64,000 nucleotides of DNA from Halovivax cerinus. GTDB lineage: Archaea > Halobacteriota > Halobacteria > Halobacteriales > Natrialbaceae. The stretch spans positions 2,046,001-2,110,000 of the forward strand of contig NZ_CP101824.1 of assembly GCF_024498195.1 (NCBI RefSeq), read 5' to 3'. Shown here piece by piece: positions 8,859 to 18,836 of the stretch (within the stretch, counting starts at the first letter, position 1; each line of letters opens with the position of its first letter). Under the pieces are notes generated by a model. The model saw only the letters and a list, made by a program, of their open reading frames with translations. It was not told where the DNA came from and did no database searches. Made by a program: the position numbers and the translations under genes.

Positions 8859-10223
8859 TCACTCCTCGCGAAACAGGTGGCAGCCGACCCGGTGACCGCT
8901 CGCGTCGGCTGGCGCCGGCGTCGGTTCGACGGCCGCACAGATGCTCTGCTCGCTGAAGGTGTTCCTGAGGAGCGTCGCAGCCGATTCCCACTCGTCAGCG
9001 ACGAGGCGGTCGATGGCGTCGTCGATGGCCGACCCGGCCTCGCCATCGGGGATCGATCCGTCGAAGAACATAGATTCGACGGCCGCTCGACACGCGCTCG
9101 CATCGGCCGATTCCGGGAGCGCGAAGGAGCGCCGGTCGACCGCCCGCACGAACCCTCGCGTGTCGGCCCACTCGATCTCGTCCAGATCGTAGGTATCGAG
9201 CCGGTAGTCGGCGACGGAATCGTCCAGGTTCCGTTCGTCGAACGAGACCGCCCCGGGGTCGATGAGCTTCGGACAGCGCGTCCGGAACCGACACCCGGAC
9301 GGTGGATCGATCGGACTCGGAACGTCACCGTCGATCGGCGTACGGTCCGTGGATCGACGCGGGTCGGGAACCGGGATGGCGTCGAGTAACGCCTTCGTGT
9401 ACGGGTGTCGCGGGTCGTCGAACACGGCCTGCGTCTCGCCGAGCTCGACGACGTGACCGAGATACATCACCGCCACGCGGTCGGCGACGTACCGGACGAC
9501 GCTCAGGTCGTGGGAGATGAAGAGGTACGTGAGTCCGAACTCCTCCTGGAGTTCGTCCATCGTGTTCAGGACCTGCGCCTGCACCGAGACGTCGAGCGCA
9601 CTGACCGGCTCGTCGCACAGCACGAAGTCGGGATTCGTCGACAGGGCGCGAGCCAGGTTCAATCGCTGGCGCTGACCGCCGGAGAACTCGTGGGGGTAGC
9701 GGTTGTAGTACTCGCGTTTCAACCCGACGGTCTCTAGCAGCGACATCGCGCGCTCGCGTCGCGCCGCCCGCTTCGACGCACCGTCGGGGCGCGCTTCGTC
9801 CGCCGGCAGATCGTGTGCTCGCATCGGTTCTTCGACGATCTGGCCGACCTTCATCCGCGGGTCGAGCGACGCCTGTGGGTCCTGAAAGATCATCTGCATG
9901 TTCCGGCGCAGCGGGCGGAGCGCCGCGTCGGAGTGCTCGGTCAACTCGACGCCCCGGTAGCGGACCGATCCCGCGGTCGGGCGCAACAACTGCAAGACGG
10001 TACGGGCGAGTGTGCTCTTTCCGCAGCCGCTCTCGCCGACGAGGGCGAGCGTCTCCCCGGCGCGAATGTCGAAGGAGACGTCGTCGACGGCCTCGACGTC
10101 GTCGCCGCCGCGGAGGCTCGCGAGGAGCCCCGACTCGGACCTGAAGTACTTGGTGAGACCGTCGATCTCGAAGAGCACGTCGCCGTCGTCGACCGGCCGG
10201 AGTTCGGAGACGAGGTCACTCAT
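8859..10223 (-). CDS. dppF: Dipeptide/oligopeptide ABC transporter ATPase, DppF-like, with C-terminal insertion
   Basis: The second ATPase of a peptide importer, 454 residues. Walker A is GESGCGKST, the signature [17 protein letters not shown], Walker [15 protein letters not shown], and the switch His is in FISHDLSVV. The usual C-terminal oligopeptide-transporter motif is split: its first half, [11 protein letters not shown] (to about residue 320), is separated from the second half, [15 protein letters not shown] (from about 429), by roughly 108 extra residues. Typical DppF proteins have only about 15-20 residues there. It overlaps dppD by 8 bp and is the last gene of the operon. Confidence 0.93.
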   Translation of the reverse strand: MSDLVSELRPVDDGDVLFEIDGLTKYFRSESGLLASLRGGDDVEAVDDVSFDIRAGETLALVGESGCGKSTLARTVLQLLRPTAGSVRYRGVELTEHSDAALRPLRRNMQMIFQDPQASLDPRMKVGQIVEEPMRAHDLPADEARPDGASKRAARRERAMSLLETVGLKREYYNRYPHEFSGGQRQRLNLARALSTNPDFVLCDEPVSALDVSVQAQVLNTMDELQEEFGLTYLFISHDLSVVRYVADRVAVMYLGHVVELGETQAVFDDPRHPYTKALLDAIPVPDPRRSTDRTPIDGDVPSPIDPPSGCRFRTRCPKLIDPGAVSFDERNLDDSVADYRLDTYDLDEIEWADTRGFVRAVDRRSFALPESADASACRAAVESMFFDGSIPDGEAGSAIDDAIDRLVADEWESAATLLRNTFSEQSICAAVEPTPAPADASGHRVGCHLFREE

Positions 10224-11298
10224 CCTGACTCACCACCGTCGCGGCGGTCTCGATCGGACTACTCTCCTCGTAGGCATCGTCGCCGTGTTTGATGCAGGCG
10301 GCGGTGTGTCCCGACCCCTCGCCGACGTCGATAGCCGGTGGGTCTACCGTTCGGCAGGCCTCGCGGGCTGCAGGACACCTGGTGTGAAAGCGACAGCCGA
10401 CCGGCGGATCGGTCGCGGCCGGCATCGTTCCGGCGATGGGTTCGAGCGTTTCGATCTCGCGATCGGTTCGCGGAATCGACCCCAACAGTGCCTCCGTGTA
10501 GGGGTGTTTGGTGTCGTGGAAGATCTCGTCGACCGTCCCTCGTTCGACGATCGCCCCGAGGTACATGACGTTGACGCGGTCGCAGATCTCCGCGACGACC
10601 CCCATGTCGTGGGTGACCCAGATGAAGCTCGTCCCGAACTCCGCCTGTACGTCCGCGACCAGGTCGAGGATCTGGCCCTCGACAGTGACGTCGAGAGCGG
10701 TCGTCGGCTCGTCGGCGATGATGAGTCGCGGCTCACAGCCAAGCGCCATGGCGATCAGCACGCGCTGGCGCATCCCGCCGGAGAACTCGTGGGGATAGTC
10801 GTCGTACCGCGACTCGGGGCGCGGAATTCCCACCTTTCGGAGCATGTCGATAGCCTCCGACGTGGCGTCGGCCGTCGACAGGTCTCGATTGAGCTGGATG
10901 AACTCTCGAACCTGGTGGCCGACCGTGTAGACGGGATTCAGACTCTCCATCGGGTCCTGAAAGACGACCGCGATCTCGTTGCCGCGGACCTCCTCGCGGA
11001 TGGCCGACTCGGAGAGCGTGTCCGACCGAGGGACGAGTTCGTCGCCGTCCGTCTCGAAGCCGACGAGCGTCAGACCGTCGTAGGTCACCTCGCCCGCGAC
11101 GATCTCGCCGGGGGAGGCGATCATCCGCACGATCGAGCGGACGGCGACGCTCTTTCCGGCGCCCGATTCGCCGACCAGTCCGACGATCTCCCCGGGTTCG
11201 ACGTCGAACGAGATGCCGTCGACGGCGCGAACCACGGCGTCCTCCGCGTAGAACTGCGTCTTCAGGCCGTCGACGGAGAGGAGCGGCTGGTCAGTCAT
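10216..11298 (-). CDS. dppD: Dipeptide/oligopeptide ABC transporter ATPase, DppD-like
   Basis: The first ATPase of the importer, 360 residues. Walker [10 protein letters not shown], signature [17 protein letters not shown], Walker [15 protein letters not shown], and H-loop WVTHDMGVV are all present. The C-terminal motif [18 protein letters not shown] is intact, with the expected spacing to GHTAACIKH. It overlaps dppC (8 bp) and dppF (8 bp), so stoichiometric co-expression is expected. Only the general peptide/solute class of substrate can be inferred. Confidence 0.94.
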   Translation of the reverse strand: MTDQPLLSVDGLKTQFYAEDAVVRAVDGISFDVEPGEIVGLVGESGAGKSVAVRSIVRMIASPGEIVAGEVTYDGLTLVGFETDGDELVPRSDTLSESAIREEVRGNEIAVVFQDPMESLNPVYTVGHQVREFIQLNRDLSTADATSEAIDMLRKVGIPRPESRYDDYPHEFSGGMRQRVLIAMALGCEPRLIIADEPTTALDVTVEGQILDLVADVQAEFGTSFIWVTHDMGVVAEICDRVNVMYLGAIVERGTVDEIFHDTKHPYTEALLGSIPRTDREIETLEPIAGTMPAATDPPVGCRFHTRCPAAREACRTVDPPAIDVGEGSGHTAACIKHGDDAYEESSPIETAATVVSQDE

Positions 11299-12325
11299 TG
11301 TCGATTCGTGGATCGAGGGCGTCTTGCAGCCCGTCGCCGAGCAGGTTGAATCCCATCACGGTGAGTAGTATCGCGAGACCGGGCCAGATACTGACCCAGA
11401 CGTTCGAGTTCATCTGTCCCTGTGCGCGCTGGAGCATCTCTCCCCAGTCCGCCGTCGGCGGCTGCGCGCCGTACCCGAGAAACGACAGGCCTGCGACCGT
11501 GAGGATCGCGAACCCTATCTGCAGCGTCGCGTAGACGACGACCGGCGAGATGCTGTTTGGAATCACGTGTCTGCGGATGATGGTCCGGTCCCTGACGCCG
11601 GCGGCTCGCGCCGCCTCGACGTAGGCCATCTCCCGGACCGAAAGCACCCGGCTCCGGATGATGCGTGCGAAGACCGGAATCGAGACGATCCCGACGCCGA
11701 GCATGGCGTAGCCGATGTCGGGATCGCCGCCGCTCGCGAAGACCGTAAAGACGATGACGAGTACGAGCGGTGGGATGGCATAGAGGATCTCGACGCCGCG
11801 CATCAGCAGTTCGTCGACCCAGCCGCCGTAGTAGCCGGCGACCGCACCGACGGTCGTCCCGCCAGCGGCGCCGAGCAGCGTTGCGACGAAGCCGGTCGTG
11901 ACGGAGACACGCGTGCCGTAGATCACTCGTGTCAGGTAATCCCGACCCGCCTGGTCGGTACCGAGGGGATACTCCCACGTCCCGTCCGGGTGCCAGACGG
12001 GCGGTTGCCACGTCTCGTAGTCGAGCGGCCCGGTCTCGGGGTGGTGGAGCACCGGTAGCGCTTCGGCGATCGCGAAGTCGTCCACTCGCCCGAACGTGAG
12101 CGTCGAGAGGTAGGTGTCGATCGTGACGAAGAGCGCGACCGCGGAGACGAACACGATCAGGTAGAACCCGTACCTGGCCGTCGCGTCCCGCTGTACCTGC
12201 TTGAGGGTGTAATACAGCCCGAACTCGGCCTGTACCTCCGGTTCACTCGTCGACTCGTCCGCGAGCGCGTCGCTCGTCGTCTCGGTCGGGTTTCGATCGC
12301 GCGGCTTCGTTTTCGACGCGCTCAT
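11291..12325 (-). CDS. dppC: Peptide ABC transporter permease, DppC-like
   Basis: A 344-residue inner permease. A charged N-terminal tail (about 50 residues) precedes the first membrane helix (GFYLIVFVSAVALFVTIDTY). Five further helices and the EAA loop (VEAARAAGVRDRTIIRRHVIPN) follow; the loop contacts the ATPases. An extracytoplasmic loop with YPLGTDQAGRDYLTRVIYG is typical of DppC/OppC. The start overlaps the dppB stop by 4 bp. Confidence 0.93.
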   Translation of the reverse strand: MSASKTKPRDRNPTETTSDALADESTSEPEVQAEFGLYYTLKQVQRDATARYGFYLIVFVSAVALFVTIDTYLSTLTFGRVDDFAIAEALPVLHHPETGPLDYETWQPPVWHPDGTWEYPLGTDQAGRDYLTRVIYGTRVSVTTGFVATLLGAAGGTTVGAVAGYYGGWVDELLMRGVEILYAIPPLVLVIVFTVFASGGDPDIGYAMLGVGIVSIPVFARIIRSRVLSVREMAYVEAARAAGVRDRTIIRRHVIPNSISPVVVYATLQIGFAILTVAGLSFLGYGAQPPTADWGEMLQRAQGQMNSNVWVSIWPGLAILLTVMGFNLLGDGLQDALDPRIDND

Positions 12326-13377
12326 ACGGCATCACCGTAACTGACCCGCGGATCTACGTACGCGTAGGCGATGTCGGTCACGATCACGCCCAGGACGAAC
12401 GCGGTCCCGAGCAGCATCGTCGTCCCGAGGATCACCTGGTAGTCGAGCTGGCCGATCGCCTGGATGAGCAGGCGTCCGACGCCGTTGATGTCGAAGACGG
12501 TTTCGGTGAGAACGGCACCACCGAGGGCCGTCGACAGGTTCAGGCCGACGATCGTGATGATCGGAAGTTGTGCCGGTCGGAACGCGTGCTTTCTGAGGAT
12601 CGTTCGTTCAGGGACGCCGTAGGCCCTGGCGAGGTCGACGTATTCGCGCTGTAAGCTGTCGATCATCTCGGCGCGTTCGAGACGCATTACCGTCGCCATC
12701 TGGAGCGTCCCGAGCGTGATCATGGGCAGGACGAGGTGCCTGACGGTCTCGACGTAGAGGTCGAGCCGGGAGTCGACGAAGCGGTAGTGGTCGACGCCTC
12801 GCCACGGCAGGACGAGCGTCCCGGTAGGTAAGACGTCGAGGAAGACGCCGAAGATCAGTATCAGCATGATCCCGATCCAGAACGTGGGCGTCGACACGCC
12901 GAAGAGGGCAACGAGTCGTGAGGCGTGATCGGTCGGCTCGTTCCGGCGCTTGGCCGAGAGGATCCCGAGCGGGATCGCCGTCGCGAGTGCGAACGAAAAC
13001 GCCGAGACCATGAGCATGAGCGTCGGGCCGGCCCGGATCGTCACCAGTTCCGTCACCGGCATATCGTGGTGGATGCTGTAGCCGAGATCGCCCTGTAGGA
13101 GACCGGCTGGCGCGTCGCTGAACGCCCCGACGCCGAGCGCGTCGAGGATCTCCCCGACGCCCATGAAGTTGAGGTATCGTTTCCACGCCGGCTCGTCGAG
13201 TCCGTAGCGACTCTCGACCGCCTCGATCAGTTCCTCGTTGACCTCTTGGCCCTGGAGCATGATGCTCACCGGGTCGCCCGGCATCGCGTTCGCGAGGACG
13301 AACGTGACGATGGAGATACCGATCAGGACGGGGACCGCCTGTGCGAGTCGAAACGTGACGTAACGGAAGAGACTCAT
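12322..13377 (-). CDS. dppB: Peptide ABC transporter permease, DppB-like
   Basis: A 351-residue permease with the classical DppB N-terminus (RYVTFRLAQAVPVLIGISIV, then FVLANAMPGDPV) and six predicted membrane helices. The EAA loop reads YVDLARAYGVPERTILRKHA. A loop of roughly 60 residues between helix 1 and helix 2 includes the substrate-side segment GDLGYSIHH. It lies 30 bp downstream of the binding-protein gene and overlaps dppC by 4 bp. Confidence 0.93.
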   Translation of the reverse strand: MSLFRYVTFRLAQAVPVLIGISIVTFVLANAMPGDPVSIMLQGQEVNEELIEAVESRYGLDEPAWKRYLNFMGVGEILDALGVGAFSDAPAGLLQGDLGYSIHHDMPVTELVTIRAGPTLMLMVSAFSFALATAIPLGILSAKRRNEPTDHASRLVALFGVSTPTFWIGIMLILIFGVFLDVLPTGTLVLPWRGVDHYRFVDSRLDLYVETVRHLVLPMITLGTLQMATVMRLERAEMIDSLQREYVDLARAYGVPERTILRKHAFRPAQLPIITIVGLNLSTALGGAVLTETVFDINGVGRLLIQAIGQLDYQVILGTTMLLGTAFVLGVIVTDIAYAYVDPRVSYGDAV

Positions 13378-13407
13378 GTGGTGGTACCGCTGGGCACTGT
13401 CGATTTC

Positions 13408-15090
13408 TCACTCACCATCGACGAAGACGCCCGCGTAGTCGCTGGCCAGCCGTGGGTTCAGCCCGGAGGAGGGGTGAACCGTCAGGTTCGTCACCGAGTC
13501 ACCGTACGCGTACGAGTTCGTCATCGAGTACGCCGGGAGCACGACGGATTCGCCGATGATCTCGTCGATCACGCCGGTGTAGAGGTCGCGTCGCTCGTCG
13601 ACGTCCGCCGATGCTCTGGCCCGCTCGATCTTCGAGTGGAAGTCGTCGTCGCCGTAGTAGTGGCCCTGCGTCGCGCCCTCGCCCGACTCGTGAAACAGGG
13701 GATAGACGAACGTGTCCGGATCGGGGGCGCCCGCCCAGCCGAGCGTGTAGATCGCGTAGTCGTCAGCGTTGCCGGTCATCGCCTGCTCGTTGAACGGCGC
13801 CCAGTCGAGGCGCTGGACGGACGGGTTGATGTCGACGCCGTCCAGTTCCTGGAGCCGGCGGGCGATCAGCGAGCCCAGTGCTTCGCGAATGTCGTCCGGC
13901 GGAACGATGATCCGTGGTTCCCAGCCGTCGTGATCGGAGAGCAGGTCGGCTGCGCCCTCGCGGTCCACGTCGGCTTCCGCGTCGGCCCACTCGTCGACCG
14001 GGAAGTCCCACTCCGTCGCGACGACGTCCGGAATCGGACTCGAGATGCTGGTTCCGGCCGGTTCGACGGTCTGTTCGACGAACCGGCTCATCGAGAAGGC
14101 CTTCGCGATACCCCGCCGGACGTCCGGATCGGTAGTCGGCCCCTCGTTGCAGTTGAACGCGGCGTAGAAGTACGAGATGCTCGCGTCGGCGGCGACGGTG
14201 ATGCCGTCTTCTCTCGCGAGGCCAGGGATGTCGTCCGGCGGAACGCCCATGATCACGTCGGTGTCCCCGCCGCGGATCTGGGCGACGCGTGAGGCGTCGT
14301 CCTCAGTGGCGACGAACCGGGCGTCGTCGATGTACGCGTTGACGGTGTCCGCATCCCAGTAATCGTCTCGCAACTCGATGTCGACGTAGTCGCCGTTTAC
14401 GTGGTCGACGTACGCGTAGGGACCGGACCCGACCGGGTTCTCGGTGTTGTACGCGTCTTTGTCGGACTCGCGGACGGACTTGTTGACGACGTTGACACCG
14501 AGCGTGACGGTCGTAAACGGTCCATACGGGTCGTCGCCGAGGTCGAGCTGGACGGTTCGGTCGTCGACCGCCTCGGCGCTGTCGATCATGTTGTACTCCG
14601 TCAGGTTGTCGGTCTGTTCCTCGACCGGCGCCGTGAACGAGTACACGACGTCCTCGGCGGTGACCGGGTCGCCGTTCGAGAACGTCGCTCCATCCGTGAG
14701 GGAGACGACGAACCGCTTCCCGTCCCGTTCCGTCTCCGGCTGCCCGTCCGCGAGCTTGGGCCGGAGTTCCAGCCGTTCATCGTACTCGTAGAGTCCGTCG
14801 TAGATGTGCGAGACGATCCGCTGCGTGTAGACGTCGTTCGTGACGATGGGGTCGTAGTTGTGCTCCGGCTCCACCTGCTGGGTGATCCGGAGGGACATGG
14901 TCCGGTCCGGATCGTCCGGTTCCACGATCGAATCGAGCCCGTTTCCTTCGACCGTGTAGTCGTCCGGCTCGTCCTGATCGTCGTCGGTGAGGCAGCCTGC
15001 CACCAGCATCCCCGTCACGGCCGCCCCCGACGCCACGAGTTGTCGCCGCGTCACACCATCGACGCACCCCGGTATGTGGTTGTGTACCAT
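13408..15090 (-). CDS. dppA: Peptide ABC transporter solute-binding lipoprotein, DppA/family 5
   Basis: A 560-residue family-5 solute-binding protein, anchored outside the cell. The N-terminus has a Tat motif followed by a lipobox (TRRQLVASGAA through MLVAGCLTDD), so it is a Tat lipoprotein. The body shows family landmarks: LADGQPETERDGKRFVVSL, TFSNGDPVTAEDVVYSF and VGSGPYAYV. First gene of the dpp operon. An AT-rich region upstream (15095-15180) holds the promoter. Halophilic family-5 binding proteins import peptides or other solutes; the ligand cannot be read from sequence. Confidence 0.93.
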   Translation of the reverse strand: MVHNHIPGCVDGVTRRQLVASGAAVTGMLVAGCLTDDDQDEPDDYTVEGNGLDSIVEPDDPDRTMSLRITQQVEPEHNYDPIVTNDVYTQRIVSHIYDGLYEYDERLELRPKLADGQPETERDGKRFVVSLTDGATFSNGDPVTAEDVVYSFTAPVEEQTDNLTEYNMIDSAEAVDDRTVQLDLGDDPYGPFTTVTLGVNVVNKSVRESDKDAYNTENPVGSGPYAYVDHVNGDYVDIELRDDYWDADTVNAYIDDARFVATEDDASRVAQIRGGDTDVIMGVPPDDIPGLAREDGITVAADASISYFYAAFNCNEGPTTDPDVRRGIAKAFSMSRFVEQTVEPAGTSISSPIPDVVATEWDFPVDEWADAEADVDREGAADLLSDHDGWEPRIIVPPDDIREALGSLIARRLQELDGVDINPSVQRLDWAPFNEQAMTGNADDYAIYTLGWAGAPDPDTFVYPLFHESGEGATQGHYYGDDDFHSKIERARASADVDERRDLYTGVIDEIIGESVVLPAYSMTNSYAYGDSVTNLTVHPSSGLNPRLASDYAGVFVDGE

Positions 15091-15118
15091 CTGGCTACCC
15101 AGTATTAACCGACACTAT

Positions 15119-15130
15119 TTCAATATTTTC
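15119..15130 (-). promoter_or_regulatory. Candidate TATA element of the dpp operon
   Basis: On the minus strand the AT-rich element around CGAAAATATTGAA lies 30-40 nt upstream of the dppA ATG at 15090. This spacing fits a haloarchaeal TATA box driving a transcript with a very short leader. The whole gap 15091-15230 is markedly AT-rich compared with its surroundings. Confidence 0.45.
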
Positions 15131-15230
15131 GTAAAGAACTAGTAAGTATTATATTTTAATACACAGATAGATAATGGACACTTTCTGCAAAAATAACTAC
15201 GTTGTCCGTCGACAGCCGCTCTCGCGTGAG

Positions 15231-16448
15231 TTACAGACGTGACAGGCAGGCGTACCGACTGGCCGACCACCCGCCGGCGACCGCGGCGATCGATCCGATC
15301 GCGATCGCGACGACGGCACCGAGCGCGTACACCGACGGCGGGGTCTGCAAGAGCGAACCGTACCCGACGAGGTCCCGAACGACCGCGTTTAGCTGGCCCG
15401 TAATCGGCCCGGTCGCGACGAGGGCGACAGCGCCGCCGACGGCCCCGATGATGAACCCCTGCACACCGACGAGACCGGCGATCACGGGCCGTGACAGTCC
15501 GACCGCCCGGAGCGCCGCGAGCTGTTGGCGCTGCTGGTAGGCGAGCAGTACGAAGAGGTTCGCCGTGAGTACGATCCCGCCGACGACGGAGAGACCGACG
15601 AGTGCCGCGCCACTCGTGACCACGAGTCCCCGATCCCGGATCATCGACAGGAACTGCTCGTCGCTGGTCCGAACGTCGTACTGCGGGTACGCCGCGGCGA
15701 GATCGTCGCTGACTGCCGCGCTGTCCGCGCCGTCCGCCACGTCGACGGTGACGAACGCGGCGCGATCCGTCCCTCGACTGCCGGCCAGCCCCTGGAGCTC
15801 CGTCAGTCGCATCGTGATCGTCGGTTCTCCGAGGTACTGCGAGTAGAGATCTGCGGTGCCCACCACGGTGAACGCCCGCGCGGATTCGCCGCTCGCGCCG
15901 ACGCCGACGTAGACGGTGTCGCCGACGGTCACGCCCAGCTCGTCGGCGAACGTGGGATCGACGACCACGTCCGTCGCGTCGGTTTCGCCTGGCGGGACGT
16001 CGAGTGCGTCCCGGTCGCCATCGAATCCTGATCCCGACTCGAAGTCGAACCCACCGTGGGTCTCGTAGACGCCGACGGCCGTGATCGGCCGGAGGTCGGC
16101 CGGGTCGGTGCCGACGTAGGTCGTGTACAGTCCGATCGGGGCCGCTCTCGAGACGTCGTCGCGCTGGCTCACGTCCGCGCTGATCGCGTGCGCGCCGACG
16201 ATGGCGTTCTCCGTCCCGCCGGTCGAGCCGTCGACCGGATCGCTGGTGATCCAGACGTCCCGGTCGGTCTCTTCGATCCGATCCTGTCCGACCGAGACGA
16301 CGCCGACGCCGAGACTCGCGAACAGTGTCACGGAGAGGACCGCCAGCGCGACGGCGACGACCGCGAGAACGGTCCGGCCGGGGGCCCTGGCGAGTTGGGC
16401 CTTCGCGACCCCGACCAGCGCACTGATTCGAACGAGCGGACCGATCAT
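15231..16448 (-). CDS. MacB/FtsX-type ABC transporter permease
   Basis: A 405-residue permease. One N-terminal membrane helix (TVLAVVAVALAVLSVTLFASL) precedes an extracytoplasmic MacB-like core domain of about 220 residues. A C-terminal bundle of three helices follows (LVGLSVVGGIVLTANLFVLL; VQGFIIGAVGGAVALVA; YALGAVVAIAIGSIAAVAGG). ATG 16448 (MIGPLVRISALVG) overlaps the stop of the upstream permease by 4 bp. It is the last gene of a three-gene exporter operon. Such systems export lipoproteins or peptides or act mechanically on the envelope; the cargo is unknown. Confidence 0.9.
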   Translation of the reverse strand: MIGPLVRISALVGVAKAQLARAPGRTVLAVVAVALAVLSVTLFASLGVGVVSVGQDRIEETDRDVWITSDPVDGSTGGTENAIVGAHAISADVSQRDDVSRAAPIGLYTTYVGTDPADLRPITAVGVYETHGGFDFESGSGFDGDRDALDVPPGETDATDVVVDPTFADELGVTVGDTVYVGVGASGESARAFTVVGTADLYSQYLGEPTITMRLTELQGLAGSRGTDRAAFVTVDVADGADSAAVSDDLAAAYPQYDVRTSDEQFLSMIRDRGLVVTSGAALVGLSVVGGIVLTANLFVLLAYQQRQQLAALRAVGLSRPVIAGLVGVQGFIIGAVGGAVALVATGPITGQLNAVVRDLVGYGSLLQTPPSVYALGAVVAIAIGSIAAVAGGWSASRYACLSRL

Positions 16449-17716
16449 CCGTCGATCTCCCCGAGGACGTCGGTTCTGGCCGCGATGGAGAGCGGATACG
16501 GCAGGGCGAGCAGGCCGGCGGCGACCGCGACGAGCATCGTGTACGGCGCGAACAGCGGGTGGAGTACGACGATGGGGGCGGTCCCCAGTACGGCGGCCGA
16601 GAGCGCGTTCACGCCGTAGCCCGCGAAGACACCCAGACCGAACCCGAGAATCGACCCGCCGAGCACCGTCGCGAGGACCGTCGTGGCCACCACCGCGAGC
16701 CGGCTCGCGTTCGAGAACCCAACCGCCGAGAGAACCGCCAGCTGTGGGCGATCTTCTGCGACGGCCAGCCCGGCTGTCGTCGCGATGAACAGGGCGCACA
16801 CCACCAGCGCGATCACCGTCGCGACCAGACTCGTCGCGAGCGCCAGTTCGTCGTCGAAGAGGTCGGCGGGGTGGGTCGATCCGGTGGACTCGACCGTGGC
16901 GGACGGGAACGCCGTCGACGCGGCGGCGACCGCTGCGTCGTCCTCGCCCCAGACCAGGATGCGATCGGCGAGCGAATCCTCCGACGCCCCGGCGAACGCA
17001 AGGAGCGCGGATCGATCGACGAGTGCAACGGGGGTGTCGGCGTCCCCCGAAACCGACTCGACCGCGGTCACCGTCACCGGGTACCCGTCCGTCCCGCTCG
17101 CGACGACGACCGTGTCACCGACCGTCACGTCGAGTCGATCGGCCGCCGTCTCGGATAGCACGAGTCCGTCCGAGAGCGGTCCGTCGTCACCGTCCCCGCT
17201 CGCGGACGCGTTCGCCGTTCCGTCCGCGTCGAGACCCGCTGTCGACAGTCCGGCCACGCGTCCGTCCGCCGATTCGGGATCGACACCGACGGCCAGAATA
17301 CGCACGTACTCGGCGGCGTCGTCGGCCGGCTCGTCCGCCGTCCGGACCGGGACGGTCTCGACGAATACCGGCGTCGCCTGGCTCACCCCGTCGGCGTCCC
17401 GGATCTCTGCGGCGCCCGCCGTCGCGTTCGCGAGTCGCGGGCGTTCGATTCCGTTTACCGACGAGAGCGAACCCCCGTCGGTGGGTTCCACGACGACGTC
17501 GGCGTCGGTGTCCGTCGCGACACCACCGCCGACGAGCGCCAGCGCAAGTCCGGACACGACGACGAGCAGCGCCAGTGTCACCGAGACGGCGAACACGATA
17601 GCGGTCGCCTTGCCCGCTGCGACGCCGGTTAGCTGCCCTCGGACCCGTGCGAGGGCGATTCGAACGAACGCTTCCGTTCGGGCGGCCAGCCGCCTGCCCA
17701 TTCCGCGCCCACCCAT
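16445..17716 (-). CDS. MacB/FtsX-type ABC transporter permease (second subunit)
   Basis: About 423 residues with the same layout as its neighbour: N-terminal helix (ATAIVFAVSVTLALLVVVSGLALALVGG region), an extracytoplasmic domain rich in Asp and Ala, and three C-terminal helices with the FtsX pattern (VAVVATTVLATVLGGSILGF). A GTG at 17746 overlaps the ATPase stop (GTGA) and would add ten residues; ATG 17716 is the conservative choice. The two different permeases presumably form a heterodimer with the ATPase encoded upstream. Confidence 0.88.
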   Translation of the reverse strand: MGGRGMGRRLAARTEAFVRIALARVRGQLTGVAAGKATAIVFAVSVTLALLVVVSGLALALVGGGVATDTDADVVVEPTDGGSLSSVNGIERPRLANATAGAAEIRDADGVSQATPVFVETVPVRTADEPADDAAEYVRILAVGVDPESADGRVAGLSTAGLDADGTANASASGDGDDGPLSDGLVLSETAADRLDVTVGDTVVVASGTDGYPVTVTAVESVSGDADTPVALVDRSALLAFAGASEDSLADRILVWGEDDAAVAAASTAFPSATVESTGSTHPADLFDDELALATSLVATVIALVVCALFIATTAGLAVAEDRPQLAVLSAVGFSNASRLAVVATTVLATVLGGSILGFGLGVFAGYGVNALSAAVLGTAPIVVLHPLFAPYTMLVAVAAGLLALPYPLSIAARTDVLGEIDG

Positions 17717-17742
17717 ATCGTCTCGAGAAGCGCGGTCTCTGG

Positions 17743-18609
17743 TCACGGCTCGTCCACCACCGTTCTTGCGGTCGACGGCCCCGTCACCTCGCGTTCCCCG
17801 CCGTCGACGGAGTCGATCACGGACCCGTCGCACAGCGTGATCGTCCGATCCGTCCACTCGAGCGTCGTCGGGTCGTGCGAGGCGACCAGGACAGCCCGAT
17901 CGTCGGCGAGGCTCGTCAGCACGTCCAGGACCGTCTCGCTGGTGGCCGTGTCGAGTTCGCCGGTCGGCTCGTCGGCGACGATGACGTCGGGATCCGTCGC
18001 GAGTGCACGCGCGATGGCGACTCGCTGGCGCTCCCCGCCGCTCAACTGATCGGGTCGGTGGGCGAGCCGATCGCCCAGTCCGACGCGCTCTAACAGGTCC
18101 GTGGCACGGCTTCGCCGCCGGGACCGCGGCGTTCCGCGCTGGACGAGCGGGAGCGCGACGTTCGCACGGGCAGAGAGCGAGGGAAGGAGGTGAAAGTGCT
18201 GGAAGACGATGCCGACGTGGCGTCGACGCATCACCAGTCGGCCCCGGCCAGACCGGTTCGCCAGGTCGGTCCCGAAGAGCTCCACCGTGCCGGCGGTCGG
18301 AGCCAGCAGTCCGGCGACCGCGTGGAGGATCGTCGACTTCCCGCTCCCGCTCGGCCCTCGAATTCCGACCACCTCTCCGGTCGTGACCGACAGCGAGACG
18401 TCGTCCAGGGCACGAACTGTCTCACGCCCCGTCGATCGAAACCGACCGTCACTGCCTTCGTACTCGTGAGTCACTCCGTCCAGCCTGATAGCCGGCGGGC
18501 TGGACGACTCGTCCCCTCGGGCCGACGACTGTGTGCGTGAACGACGGATCGATCTCACCTCCGAAGCTACGTCCAACCCATCACCGACCGACCCATTGTT
18601 TCCCCTCAC
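17743..18609 (-). CDS. ABC transporter ATPase, LolD/MacB type
   Basis: A 288-residue ATPase. Walker A is GPSGSGKST, the LolD-type signature DQLSGGERQRVAIARALA, Walker B VIVADEPTGELDT, and the H-loop ASHDPTTLEW. Insertion of HVGIVFQHFHLLPSLSARAN between Walker A and the signature is characteristic of the MacB/LolD branch. The first 40 residues are charged and probably disordered; a start further downstream is possible. First gene of the operon with two FtsX-like permeases; no membrane-fusion adaptor is encoded nearby, as expected for a cell with a single membrane. Confidence 0.92.
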   Translation of the reverse strand: MRGNNGSVGDGLDVASEVRSIRRSRTQSSARGDESSSPPAIRLDGVTHEYEGSDGRFRSTGRETVRALDDVSLSVTTGEVVGIRGPSGSGKSTILHAVAGLLAPTAGTVELFGTDLANRSGRGRLVMRRRHVGIVFQHFHLLPSLSARANVALPLVQRGTPRSRRRSRATDLLERVGLGDRLAHRPDQLSGGERQRVAIARALATDPDVIVADEPTGELDTATSETVLDVLTSLADDRAVLVASHDPTTLEWTDRTITLCDGSVIDSVDGGEREVTGPSTARTVVDEP

Positions 18610-18836
18610 CTACCCTGGCAGCGGCGTGACCGATCCCCGTATCCCGCCTTCTGTGTGCCGTTTGCCCGTCTGTTCGATGCGCGTTCCCGCCCGAAACCGA
18701 TCCTTACAGGACGCCGCCTGGCGACCACCCACGCCCGACCTACACACCGTTCACCGAAGTGGCCCGAGGTGGCACGATTTGGCGCCGATCGGCCGGAAGG
18801 CGTACGTTTACGGTTCTCGCGGACGACCGTTCGCGT

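Noticed and set aside
8150-9328. Upstream extension of the AlaX frame to 634 residues
   Set aside because: The extra 393 codons are Arg/Ser-rich and overlap both the 8246-8725 gene and the DppF gene; the family N-terminus begins at ATG 8149.
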